Source of the DNA: Lobulomyces angularis | Taxonomy: Eukaryota; Chytridiomycota; Chytridiomycetes; Lobulomycetales; Lobulomycetaceae | Assembly (NCBI GenBank): GCA_027604685.1 | Contig: JADHYX010000354.1 | Span: 1-23,036, forward strand | Direction: 5' to 3' | Length of the DNA: 23,036 nt | Translations under genes and position numbers: made by a program | Notes under the pieces: model-generated | The model's input: only the letters and a program-made list of their open reading frames with translations | Databases searched by the model: none | Told to the model about the DNA's origin: nothing | Shown: one piece after another, positions 10,206 to 21,230 of the stretch | How the letters are laid out: every line of letters begins with the position of its first letter | How positions within the stretch are numbered: position 1 is the stretch's first letter

Positions 10206-11065
10206 CTAGCATCCTTGAACCCAGATGGATTTGATTACCATACCAGCATCACCGTTAAATACACCTGGACACCAATTGTTTCCAGAGCAGTCCCAAATTC
10301 CAGCAAATAGTTCCATAGGTTTATCAGGAACGCTGTTTCCTTGAACATGGATATGTTCATTTAGTGGTTGGCCATCAACTGAGAGGAATAAGTGGAGGTC
10401 TCTAGCAGCATTGTCCAAGACCATTTCGTACTTGTAAAATCTGTTTCCAGCGTCACTTACTGGATAAGTTTTAGGAAATCCTGATACCGTTCTTCCACTT
10501 TTGTAAAGACAACTAGTTGCCTTCTTTGAACCACCATAGTATTCACTAAAGTCAATTTCATCCTTTGTTCCATCTTGAACAGCTGCACCAAGATCGTATT
10601 TTCCATTGGTTTGTATTAGGTAAGCGTTGGAATTTTTTCCACCATCCGGTGCACCTCTCATCACAACAGAAATATGTGTTTTTGCATTTGGATGACCATT
10701 AAAAGTGTAATCTGAAAATCTTAATCTTGACCAAGTGTTTCCACCTAAATTGTAATATTATAAATATTGGAAACTTTTTAATTAAATATTTCACCTGTCC
10801 CAGCAGATCTAGAGTGCATCCACCAACCATCACCATTTGGATTTTGGTTAGCGCCAGTTGTTTGTAAATCAAAACCAGAGTGAGTAGCCCGGTTTGAAAA
10901 GTCCATCCAACGTTCATAACAACCACGACGGTGTAAAGTTGCATTAGTATTTGGTCTAGAAGTGACTCTGTCATAGATTTCTTGGATGGTTTCAGTTTCT
11001 GGAACCACGGCAGAGGAACAGGTTAAGGCACTGACAACAGTAAAGATGACGGTTTTTAAATGCAT
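10206..11065 (-). CDS. Secreted GH16-like beta-sandwich glycoside hydrolase (putative)
   Basis: Two exons: 11065-10795 and 10744-10206, with a 50-nt GT-AG intron; 269 residues. An N-terminal signal peptide is clear (MHLKTVIFTVVSALTCSSA, likely cleaved about residue 19-21). The mature chain is rich in Trp, Gly, Asn and Tyr, and keeps cysteines near the start, mid-chain (TSCLYK) and at the end (WDCSGNNWCPG and a terminal Gly-Cys), suggesting disulfides. At residues 152-158 is DEIDFSE, which fits the ExDxxE active-site signature of GH16 enzymes (E153 nucleophile, E158 acid/base, if so). Downstream, YKYEMVLDN followed by FLSVDGQP resembles the GH16 strand pair before the substrate cleft. Such enzymes cut beta-1,3 or mixed-linkage glucans or other wall polysaccharides outside the cell. 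Substrate cannot be told. A polysaccharide lyase or non-catalytic lectin with the same fold remains possible. Confidence 0.6.
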
Positions 11066-12545
11066 TTTGTTATATTCTACTTATTCTATCTTGTATTTTG
11101 TATTTTTTTTAGGATGAAAAGAAAGCATTATAAATTTGTTGAGTTTATATAGAAATTTTAGAGTTAGGTCTGGAATAATTTTCCCCTAAAAAGATAATAT
11201 CTTAAATTTTTTTACTAGTTCCATTTTGCCAAAGGTTTAAAAAAATTTTAAGACCTCTTACACTTTTCTGTACTACAAACAAAAGCTTTAACAAAATTTT
11301 ATTTTCATTATACCCTTGGCACTTTATTTATTTTCGCGGTGAAATTCTTGGATATTAAATTAATTTTTTATCTTTTTTCATTACTTTTAATTGCTTTTTA
11401 CGGTAAACTAAAACACCAAATGAATTGCAACTTTTCGTTATTTTACAACATTACTAGTGTTAAGAATCCCGAATCCAAATAATTTCTAATAATGCAGCTT
11501 ATCTTGCTTTACTTCAGTAATTGAATAAAAACGCTTCCAATATTTGCTGATTTGCATCTTACTTAAAATATATTGAGTAATCAGGTACCTTTTTCTTTTT
11601 TTTGTTACTTAGTGGAGTAATTATTGAAACTTGCAATGTCTTAAATAAAAAAAGTATAATTTCACTGCTGCACTATCAATACAATAAACACAATAAAAAT
11701 ATAAGAGTAGAATAATTTCACAGCATTTTTTATATTGCAAGAATACTTTGAAAAAGTTTCTAACTTCTTCACCAAAAATCTCGGTTTCCAATTAGAAAAA
11801 AAAGCTTATTAAATTGTAGATATTAAGTTCTGCTTTTTCTCGATTTAAAAGTGTATGCCAACAGTTTTGATTGATTTTTTTTAATTTGCAAATATGAATT
11901 CATTTAAAGTCATCCATCTAACATTGGATATTTTTTATCATAAAAAATTTTAACCTTGTGAAGTATTTTTTTTTTATTTAATAATAACTGGTTTGGTTTT
12001 ATTTTTTTTACATGTTAAAAAACTTTTAATCAATAACTTATTTTTAAAAAAAGTTGTCATGAAAACTGCAGAAAATATATTAATTATTTTCAAATGTGCA
12101 GAAGACAGTTGAAGAAAAGCTCTAACTGATCCTCATTATCTTCCTTCTTGCAACCCTTTTTTTCTTCTCGACATTTACATTTTTTCAAAGTCGATCATAT
12201 CAATACAAAAATTGAGCAGTGGTTCATAACTCAGAATAGATAAAACAAATATAACATAACTGATTACATCTTTCAGTGTTGAAGTTTTGTTGGTTTTTAC
12301 TTTTTCTTTTATCTCTCAAATTAAAGTTTAAATATTCAATTAGCGCTTCAAAATTTTATCGCGTTGTATTTTTAATCCAAAAAAAAACCAAAAAAAAAAA
12401 ATTTTTTTATTACAATTATTAATATCATTTTTGATAAAAAAAAAAATAAGCATAAAAATCATTTTTGATAAAAAAAAATTCTAACAGAAAAATCAAGTTT
12501 TTTTGAAAAAAAAATTCAAACATAAAAATCAATTTTTTATATAAA
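11066..12545. other. 1.5-kb divergent intergenic region
   Basis: This lies between the starts of the secreted GH16-like gene (minus) and the small myristoylation-type gene (plus), so it should contain both promoters. It is AT-rich with long A and T runs. I see no long coding frame. It contains an isolated 16-mer identical to a universally conserved small-subunit rRNA segment (11338-11353) and a poly-A-rich imperfect repeat near its right end, both listed separately. Confidence 0.5.
12424..12540 (+). repeat. A-rich imperfect tandem repeat
   Basis: AATCATTTTTGATAAAAAAA at about 12424-12444 recurs at 12457-12478, and degenerate copies starting with AAAAATCAA follow near 12489 and 12524, with spacing of about 32-38 bases. 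ATCATTTTTGAT is itself close to an inverted repeat. It ends only a few bases before the ATG of the small gene, so it lies in that gene's leader or core promoter. Confidence 0.5.
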
Positions 12546-12971
12546 ATGGGATCTTATTTTTCAAAAAGTGTTGTTCAACCTGAAACGCAAGAAAGGTCAA
12601 AATATCAAGGTACTTTTTTTTTTTCAATAGAAAATTTCTTTTTTGAAATATAATAAATTACAGAATTGTATTAATTGAAATGGTTTTTCAGGAATGTCAA
12701 ATGTGGATTATATAAAAAAAAATAATTCAAAAGAAAAGTTAAATGCCCCAAAAGATTTCAGAAAAAAGGTTCATAGTGGAAAAATTGTTATTGGAGGTAT
12801 TATTCAAAAAACTTTAAATATTTTAATTGTTTTTCTATTACTTTTAATATAAGAACCTGTTAAAGACTCTTTTGTTGTAAAAACTTTTTCCCATCTTTAT
12901 TCTTTTAAACATTTTAATTTACTTTAGCACTTGGAGCATATGGGAAGAGAAGAAATAACGAAAACAAATAA
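12546..12971 (+). CDS. Small basic protein with myristoylation-type N-terminus
   Basis: Three exons: 12546-12609, 12692-12796, 12928-12971, with GT-AG introns of 82 and 131 nt and phases that agree, giving 213 bases and 70 residues. The gene is too short and split to be obvious as an open frame. The start MGSYFSKS has Gly2, Ser6 and Lys7, the usual N-myristoylation pattern. The rest is highly basic (YIKKNNSKEK, DFRKKVHSGK) with a short hydrophobic VIGALGAYG near the end, then GKRRNNENK. Myristate plus a basic patch would suit attachment to the inner face of a membrane. I do not recognise a family. A polyadenylation-like AATAAAATA follows at about 13053. The evidence is the consistent three-exon splice model; transcript data would be needed to be sure. 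Confidence 0.55.
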
Positions 12972-13408
12972 CGTAGCATTAAGTTCGGAATGAAAAAGTA
13001 AAAACCCACTTGATTATTTTTATCTTTCTAATTTTTGTGTATTAATTTATTCTAATAAAATATTTTTTGTTTCTATTTTTTTTTTTATTATTTCATTTTA
13101 AACAACTAGCTAAATTGTATCAAAACAATATATTTACAATAATTAAGCCAATTTTAAGTCATATAAAATTTACTCCATTTTAGACAGCATTTGCATTTTG
13201 CAGATTTAAAAATAAAATTTAATTTATATTTTTTTTATATATTACAAATTATATTTGCAAAACTCAATAAAAAATTTTTTTTATATTGCAAAATGACACA
13301 GCTAGGAAGTATTCTGGAAACTGATTGGGCCACTTTGATTGGGTAGGGAAAAATAATCTTTGTTTTTAAAAAAAAAAAAAATTTAAATCTTTCAAAATTT
13401 AGTTTAAC
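12972..13408. other. Spacer and cyclase leader, with a 17-codon upstream ORF
   Basis: AT-rich spacer between the small gene and the cyclase. An ATG at 13293 opens a 17-codon frame (MTQLGSILETDWATLIG) stopped by TAG at 13344-13346. That TAG overlaps a possible 5' splice site GTAGGG (13343), and a possible 3' site AATTTAG lies at 13396-13402. Splicing between them would not put this ATG in frame with the cyclase, so as read it is an upstream ORF in the leader; a one-base error would make it a first exon instead. Confidence 0.4.
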
Positions 13409-16400
13409 ATGAAGGATGCTCTGTCAAATGGTTCTGCTCGACGAAATTCTGAGAATAAGAAGGAGCGCCTTTCAAATTTAATTGGAAATATGAGAAGAAA
13501 CAGTAATACACCACGTAGACATTCGAGTGGGGAAAAAGAAAGTGCCTTAAGTATGAACTCTTTTCAACTGTCAACTGCAGAACTAAAATTTGAGACTATC
13601 GTCCCTTGCTTTATTTCAAAACATGTAAAAAATTATTGCGATAATGTTTGCTGGCGAAACTGGATTGACGCTACCACAGAAATGTCAAATCTTACAGAAG
13701 ACGAAAAAGATGATATACCAGTGGAAGAATTTTTTACTTCAAAAATGAAAAAGTCAATTCAAGATATGCGACCAGATGCAGAAGAGACTTTCGCTGCAGT
13801 GGTGATGGCGGATGTTAGTGGTTATTCAAACTTATCAGCAACTTTGGCAGAAAAAGGTGCAGAGGGAGCAGAAATTTTAAGTAAAACTATGAAAGGATAT
13901 CTTGATAAAGTAATTTGAATAAATTTATATTGAGTATACTTATTGTTCTAAAATGATATATTTTTATAGATTATTGACGTAATTTTAAAACATGGAGGTG
14001 ATATTGTCAAATTTGCAGGTAAAATGAATTCTTAATAAAGTTTTTTCTGATTTAATTAGGTGATGCTGTAATATTTTACTGGAAACTAGAGAAATTTGAT
14101 CCAGGAGGTGAAAATCCCAATTCTTCTCCATCAGAAGAAATAGTGCGGGGGGAAATAGTATTAAAAGCCGCACACTGTTGCCTTGAATTATTAAAGTCAC
14201 TTGGAAGTTATGAAGTGCATATACCAGATCAGGGTCAAAAAATACTCAGAATTCATCTTGGAATTGGTGCTGGAACAGTATTTGATGTTGCAGTTGGTGG
14301 AGTTGACAGATGGGAGCATTTCATAGGTGGAGATGCTGTCAATCAATTAGCATCTGTGCTTGATCTTGCCAAAGCTGGTGATTAATCAAAAAATACTAAT
14401 TCTATCAAAAAAAAAATTCGAACAAATTTTTTAAATCATTAAAAAAATAAAATCAGATGAGAATAACAAATATAATTTTTGAACTAATAGTTTCAAAAAC
14501 TAATAACTTTTTTTATATGTATTAAAGGTGAATTAGCACTTTCACATCAAGCATTGAAATGCTTTTCTACTATTGTCGATATAGCTTCTGTTGGAATCGG
14601 GTCTTATGATAAGCGATGTATTATTCTAACTGGATTAGAAAGCGCAAAACGAAAAATGAGGCATTTACAAAGTACGAAGATGTCAGTTACCGAAGATTCA
14701 TTGATGGTAAATGAAACTTCGCCTGGTTTGAAGAAAAAGAGATCGACTGTATGTCAAGCTGCTGGTGCTGGTGCGATTGAAGCGTTGGAACAAGGTGACT
14801 CAATTGCTTCATTAGACGCAGCAAATATTTTACCCGATCTTGTTCAAGCAGCTGCTGTTGATATGTACAAATTATTCATAAATCCATCAGCACTTTATAA
14901 ACTACAAACGGATATAAATCAGAGCCGCTTATTTCGAGTTGATGCAGGATTGACTGATTTGATGTCTCTACGAGAATCACGACAAGTGACAACTATTTTT
15001 ATAAGAATAGGCGCCTTAACTAAATGGGATTCAGAAGCTACATTAAACAGCGCTCAAGAAGCAATGACAGTTGTACAAGAAGCGCTTCGCAAATACGAAG
15101 GTTCTTTAAGACAGAAACATGTTGATGATAAAGGAGCTACAATCCTGATATTTTTCGGATTGCCACCACTTGCTCACGAAAATGATGCTAGCTTTGGTTT
15201 AAAAGCTGGTTTGGAAATTTGTGAAAAGTTTACGGATCTATTTGATGACTTTTCAATCGGTATTACAACTGGTATGGTGTCTATAGGAGGTGTCGGGAAT
15301 GAAAATAGAATAGAGTATGCTGTGGTAAATACAGAAAATATATATATATATATTAAATGAACTAAATTTTACATTTTAGATGGGTGATTCTATCAACATG
15401 GCTGCTAGACTGATGTGCTCACAAAAGTGTAAAGGTTTAATTTTATGTGACGAAAAGACCTACACGCTCTGTGAAAGTGAATTTTCTTTTGAGACTTTAG
15501 GTCAGATAAAAGTTAAAGGAAAATCTCATCAAATCTCAATCTTTCAACCAAAAAAGCTAAAATCAAATGAATTAAAAAAGCAAGTTTTGCCAGAAAACGA
15601 TTTATTTATTGCAAGAGAAAAGGAAAGAAATACGATTGAAAACACGTTAAAAACCCATTTGACCACCTGTGGCCCTAGAATATTGGTAGTAGAGGGAGAT
15701 GGTGGTATGGGTGTTTCAACACAAACCCGGTGGACCGAATCTCAAGCTGAAAAATTGGGATGTTTTATTGCGTAATTAAAATATAAAAACCTTTTTATTT
15801 ATTTATTAATTTGGTCTATTACATTAGGTCTGGTCATTCAGCACAGATTGAAAAAACAACGAGATATTATATATGGCGAGAAATAATTACAGAAATTATT
15901 AGTATAGTAGACTTATTGACAGATAATCCAAATCGAGCAAATAATCTGTCTGAGACCAGAATTCCTACATTTTTAATGACACATAAAGAAGATAAAAGTA
16001 ATAAAGTGTCGTCTTCTGGTGATGATAGTTCCGGTGGGAGAAAGTCAGGGGTTAATTCAATGATGGGAGGTGCAGCAGCATCGAAAAAGAGTAATGGCCA
16101 TAGAACCACTCGAAAAATAGAAAAATCCGCTACCTCAGCAAATGGTGCACCACTAGCTGCCTCCTCGACTGCCCCTTCTACAGGAAGAAAAGGAAAAGTT
16201 ACAATAGCAAAAACTCGACCAATGATATTTGAAGATATTCCGGCAAGACCACGGCTTACCTCTTCGACTTCTACTGAGGCGTTAATGATGCCCTCACATA
16301 GTACCAGCACTCAACCAGAAAATGTTCAAAGAAAATGGGCGTCTTTCGAAGAAAAACTACGTAAATGCTTAATTAAAACAGGAGAGGCGCCGTCCCAAAC

Positions 16401-19344
16401 TGCACTAATGAATTTAGTATTTCCATATGAATTCCATCAATCTGATGTTTACATAAAACTACAAGGAAAATTTAGAATAAACGAGCTGACAGATTTAATG
16501 AGAAGAATAATAAACGTTATTACAGAACAAAAACCGCTGGTACTTATCATTCATGAGTCGCAATGGATTGATCAGCTGTCTTGGGAGTTATTGTGGGAAT
16601 TGGGACTTTCTTGTCCCAAACTTATGATTTGCTTTTTTTCGAGACCAGAAAAGCATTTCGAGAATGAGGAAACAAAACAATCATATAATAAATTTAAAAA
16701 ATACCCCAAAACAGAAATTATATTGTTAGAGGGATTCTCCATTGAAGAAACCACTAAACTAATCATTCACAGTTGGCCATCACCTGTTACATCAGTTCAA
16801 AATATAATAAGTGAAAATGTGCAAAAACGAACTGGAGGAAACCCATTGTATATCAAATCTATGGTAGTTGCGTTAAAGGAATCCGGTCATATTATTACTG
16901 AAGATGGAATGCTGAAGCTTGCAAAAAAGGATTTTGATTTTGAAAAGTCTATATCTCTTGAAAGCAATTTAAATAGTGTCTTGACCGCGCAACTAGATCG
17001 CTTAGACGCAAGTTTTCAGTTGTTTTTGAAGGTAGCCTCAATTTTAGGACAACCATTTGTCCTAGAAGATGTATTATGTTTGCTTCAAGATACCCCTGGG
17101 TTTAGAGAAATCTTTGATGCAGGAACAGTTGAAAATACTATAGACAAAATTAAATCAATGGATAGATATGATTTTCTTCATCGTCTTGACAATGTCGCTA
17201 CTGAACAACAACTACAGTTTAAATCATCTGTGGTTCGAAATTGTATATACTCGATGATGCTTACTTCACAAAGGCAGCAGCTGCACTTGAATGTCGCAAT
17301 GTATTATGAGAAAATCATTGACGTTAATAACCAGCAGCGGTTGCTAGTATCCCTCTACGAGCATTACTCAGAAACTGACGAAAAATATACAATGAAAAAA
17401 CTCACGTATCTGGAAATTGTTGCGCACGTTTGTTTTGAGAAAAATTCTATTGGAGAAGCAATAAAAAATTATTGCTTATTAATAGAAGGAGTGGAAAAAG
17501 CAGCAAAAAATCCAACGATTACATTTGATAATGTGTCAAAATCAACATGGCACAGAGAGCTTGGTGAAGCTTATTATATCCGTGGTGATGAAGTCAAAGC
17601 AGAAAAGCACTTGCATGAAAGCTTAAGATTAGCTGGTAAAACATACCCAAAAAATTCTCTATTGTTGTCATGGAAATTGCGTATGGAGAGCAACCTTAGA
17701 GCAAAATTCCCAATATTGATGGCAGGTGAGACAGACTTAACTTCTGGAGTTTCGGTATCACCTGAGCTAAAAGATGCTGCAGGTTCCAACGAAAGTTTAA
17801 CGGGAAATACAAATGACGATGTTGACGGAGAAGTTAAGCCTTTTGAAATTTCAGAAGCTGCCAAAAGTTTGATAACGGAAAAAATGAGATTTGATCCAAT
17901 GGCTGTTCAGTTGGCTGAAATGCTACAATCTAAAGAACTTACTCTGCTGCATAACGTTAGACGCTCTATGGCGTGTTTAGCTGTAATATACCTCAATACT
18001 GGCAGATTAAAAGATCACATTTACGCTGTCTATGTTGGCACCAACATTAGTGAACAATTTCCACATGATGCACTATATGCGGTATTTATGTCCATGTGTG
18101 GGAACATTGCTTGGATAAGTACAGGAAAAAAAAGAGTTACACTGAGATATCTGGAATCTGCATCAAAACATGATCAACGATTTGACCTTGATCAAACCGT
18201 TGCGATTGTACTAAAATCAGCACTTACATTTTTTTTTATGGGAAAATGGGGATCCTCTATTAGAAGACTTGGATTGCTGCCCTCCTTGGAAATGATGTCA
18301 GGAGACTTTTTAATACGATTAGATGCTCTAAGAATGCGATCTATTATTATTCATATGTGTGGTGCCAGGCCACAATCGTTAAAAGCCGCGAAAGCTCTGT
18401 TTGCAATTGCTACCCAAGAAGACAGCTGGGAAGGACAATTATGGGGTTGCAAAATGATGATTGCCAACTTTTTAAATACTGTAAAACATGAAGCTGATCT
18501 GCCAGAATCAGGAAAAACCTTAAAGCGGATTTGGTCCAATATACCCGAAAAATTAAAGGGAGATCCTATCCTTTCTATTAATTATATCGGTTTGACAGCA
18601 AAAGTTGATTTTAGAATTAATCCTAAAGGATTTCCTGTTGATGAATTTTTCAAAAACTTGGCAAAAATTTGTGTTGATTTAAATAAGTCTCCACCGAAAA
18701 AGTTTAGTGAAAACTCATTTAATGCTAGAGGTGGAGAATCAAATTCTGCGGGAGGACCCCATGAATGGCTTGCTATGGTTGGAATTGTGCACTCTGCTTC
18801 TGTTATTTTAGGATTATTTGATGTGGGACTAATACAGAAACCATCACACAAGAGATGTTTTGTAGGAATTTGCAAAGATATAGAAGCCTGGCTGAATCGT
18901 GGAAACATAATGAATAAAATGACTATAGCGCAACCTATTAAATTTTTGTTCAAAGGAATAGGCCTGCTTATTTCATCAAGGAATGCAGCAATAAGAATTT
19001 GGAGAAAAGGTTTGTCGTGCAGAAGAGTTTCAGATCTAATGTATGTAAGAGGATTGCTCCACTTACAGTTAGCTTGCTACTCTGAAAATCCCTCTGATAG
19101 TAATCATAACGCACACGAAGCTCAAAAACTATTCAGTAGAATTGGAGCTACAATAGAATTCGAAAAAGCTAAAACTTTAAGAAAAGATAGAAAAGGAAAA
19201 TCAAAAGGTTCTAAAAGTGGTGGTGCTGGCAGCCATTCAGAAGTCAAGGAACTGGATGATAATTGTGGTGATAGTATATTTGATGAAATGAAAAGCTATG
19301 GAGATAGAAGCGCAGGAGACCAAAGTAGTGTAGATAACGAATAA
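13409..19344 (+). CDS. Soluble-type adenylyl cyclase (sAC/ADCY10-like)
   Basis: Six exons: 13409-13909, 13970-14018, 14060-14377, 14528-15324, 15380-15771, 15828-19344, all introns GT-AG, 5574 bases, 1857 residues (human sAC about 1610). Cyclase domain 1 (about 127-300) has the two metal aspartates D135 (MADVSGYS) and D185 (KFAGDAV). Domain 2 (about 442-580) gives K491 (DDKGA), N561 and R565 (GDSINMAARL), so one complete class III site forms between them. The second site is degenerate: S282 replaces the Arg in domain 1 and R449 the metal Asp in domain 2. The Lys at 491 favours ATP over GTP, though A554 stands where sAC has Thr. An NTPase module follows with Walker A GDGGMGVS (661-668, Val for Lys) and Walker B-like LIIHES (H928, E929), split by a Ser/Gly/Lys-rich insert (about 737-850). 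The rest is helical, TPR-like, ending in a Lys/Ser/Gly tail. In the family it makes cAMP and responds to bicarbonate and calcium in cytosol or near flagella. No membrane segment is seen. Start is ATG 13409, just after an in-frame TAG. Confidence 0.92.
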
Positions 19345-20107
19345 TCAAAATTAAAATTGTATTTTTAAATGTTAATGGATAATTGTGATAATATTTTAAA
19401 TTAACATACATATATTTATTTTCACCTATTTTCAAAATATATATGATAAATATTTTAAACTATTTTATTGAAAGTTTTTTAGATTTGTGAAACAGAGCTG
19501 CGGTTTGCAATATACAACAATTTTAATCTCTTTAAATTTTCGGTTAGATATACTATCTGTAGAGCTTAGAATTCAATGTTACTGTCATTTATGTTAAATA
19601 GAGAATCCTAAAATGACACAGTTACCTTATATATATAGCATAAATGTGGCTAAAATATCGCTAGTATCATTCTTCTAGTTTAAACGGTATAATCAATGAC
19701 TAATGATTCTACAAATATAATCTGAAAACAAGTGCTACTGAAGTTCTTAAAACAAAAAACAAACAATTTTGTTGTAGTCTTTAAATTTCAAATAATGATT
19801 TGGAGCTTTTTGCCTAAATAAAGATAAGTCATAAGCAAAAATATAGGAGGTCTAAAAGGAAACTTGTAAATTCAGTCAACTCGCAGTATTCTGCTCTAAT
19901 CCTCTTATTTTGTGTATGTAATAAAAATTTAAGCAAAAATAAATTATTGAGTTACTTTTGATATGTTGGTAAGTAAATATTTAACAAAAAGAAACTCAAA
20001 ATTAATGGAGTGCAAAGTACTACAGAAGTGCTGAATACCAAGCTCCATCCCTCCTTTACTAACTATTTAAAAAAAAAAAAAAAAATTTTGAAAAATATAT
20101 ATTTAAA
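19345..20107. other. Intergenic between cyclase and membrane protein
   Basis: The 763 bases are AT-rich, with several ATATAT tracts (for example 19629-19640) and a poly-A run at 20069-20085 just before the membrane protein start. Nothing coding or RNA-like is recognised. It should hold the cyclase 3' end and the promoter of the next gene. Confidence 0.5.
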
Positions 20108-20572
20108 ATGGTTCAAAAAAGAACAGCACTTACTGCAATTTTAATACTCACCGCTATTGGAATAACTAATGTAATAATCCTCTTGATGTCACCTAATAGT
20201 AATGTCTCCACCACTGTAAGTGCCAGTTTAAGGGTCGTCGTAGACATTATCACTTGCCTTGCCATCGCTCAAAATTGGACATCTACTTCAGGTTGGATTC
20301 TAACTCAAATCATTTTGCACTGTATTGGTTATTTTTTTGTGATCTTGGTCTTCGCAATACTGCCCACGGCATTTGAAATTGCAGATGAAGACCTAAAAAG
20401 CAAGTTGATGCAAGCACTAGTAATATCAAGCATCCTTGTAATAGTCGATCTGATTCTGGTCATTATCTTGTTTGGATACAGAAAGAAACTTTTACGTGAC
20501 AGAGCTCTTTCTGCTTTTGAAATTCAACAAGTTGAAGTACCAGCAGTAAATCAAAAAAATGAGGAGAATTAG
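20108..20572 (+). CDS. Four-helix integral membrane protein, unknown function
   Basis: A single exon of 154 residues from ATG 20108 to TAG 20570-20572. Hydrophobic segments lie at about residues 8-27, 38-56, 63-87 and 101-123, so four membrane helices, with a short basic N-terminus (VQKR) and, after the last helix, a basic stop-transfer patch (GYRKKLLRDR) followed by a polar acidic tail ending NQKNEEN. This suggests both termini face the cytosol. No catalytic motif or known tetraspan signature (no CCG loop) is visible, and I do not recognise a family. The codon content and clean hydrophobic periodicity make it a believable gene, although no intron supports it. It lies alone between long intergenic stretches, close to the right arm of the inverted repeat. 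Confidence 0.65.
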   Translation: MVQKRTALTAILILTAIGITNVIILLMSPNSNVSTTVSASLRVVVDIITCLAIAQNWTSTSGWILTQIILHCIGYFFVILVFAILPTAFEIADEDLKSKLMQALVISSILVIVDLILVIILFGYRKKLLRDRALSAFEIQQVEVPAVNQKNEEN

Positions 20573-21230
20573 TAATTTCAATTCTTTATATCATATATTG
20601 TATTCTTTTTTTAGAATTTATTAAATTTAAAGTGATAGTAGAAATATAGACTGTAATTTCTCAAATATTTTAGTATGAAAAGTGTCTTTTTTTTACGAAG
20701 GTTTTCTTGGATTTAATTTCTTCCATTTCTTTTATACTACTTTCTGTTACCAGTACTGAATGGTTATTACTCATATTAGATCCTTTATATTAATAATCTT
20801 TTTATTGTGCACATTGAGGTTGTGGTGGTGGTTTTACCAATAAAGAAAAAAAAGTGTTTCAGTTATTTGTTTGTCGTTGTTTAAGTAGCAGATAAATAGC
20901 AAATGAATACTGTTTAGTTTTCAGTAAGAGGAAAGAGTTCCATTTGGCTTATGGAATGCTTAAGATCTCTCTTATTTATCACATAGTGTAGTTGGAAATC
21001 AAAGCGTTATTGCTTTTTTTGTAAAATTAAGATTTTTAAGTTTGTTGCTTTAAAATCATGTGTGTAAGAAATTATTGTTTGTAGTTGGCAAGGTATAATT
21101 AAACATTGCAGTAGTTTATGTTTTTGCAATACGGATTTAATATTTTTAGAAAATCTTGATTATCATTAAAAATAATAACAACAAGTCTCAATATGTCCAC
21201 TTGTATGATAAATTAAAATAACTGCTCCTA
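20573..21230. other. Intergenic up to the right repeat arm
   Basis: The 658 bases are AT-rich, with one G-rich patch (GAGGTTGTGGTGGTGGTT near 20816). No gene is seen on either strand. The region ends at CAGTTTATG (21231-21239), the inner end of the inverted-repeat arm. Confidence 0.5.

Noticed and set aside
15867..16310. A 147-codon open frame on the minus strand inside the cyclase gene
   Set aside because: It lies opposite the low-complexity insert of the well-supported cyclase exon, and its protein has no domain; a shadow of codon bias.
20808..20860. Short Pro/Gln-rich minus-strand frame at the G-rich patch
   Set aside because: Only about a dozen codons, no upstream coding sequence or splice site found.
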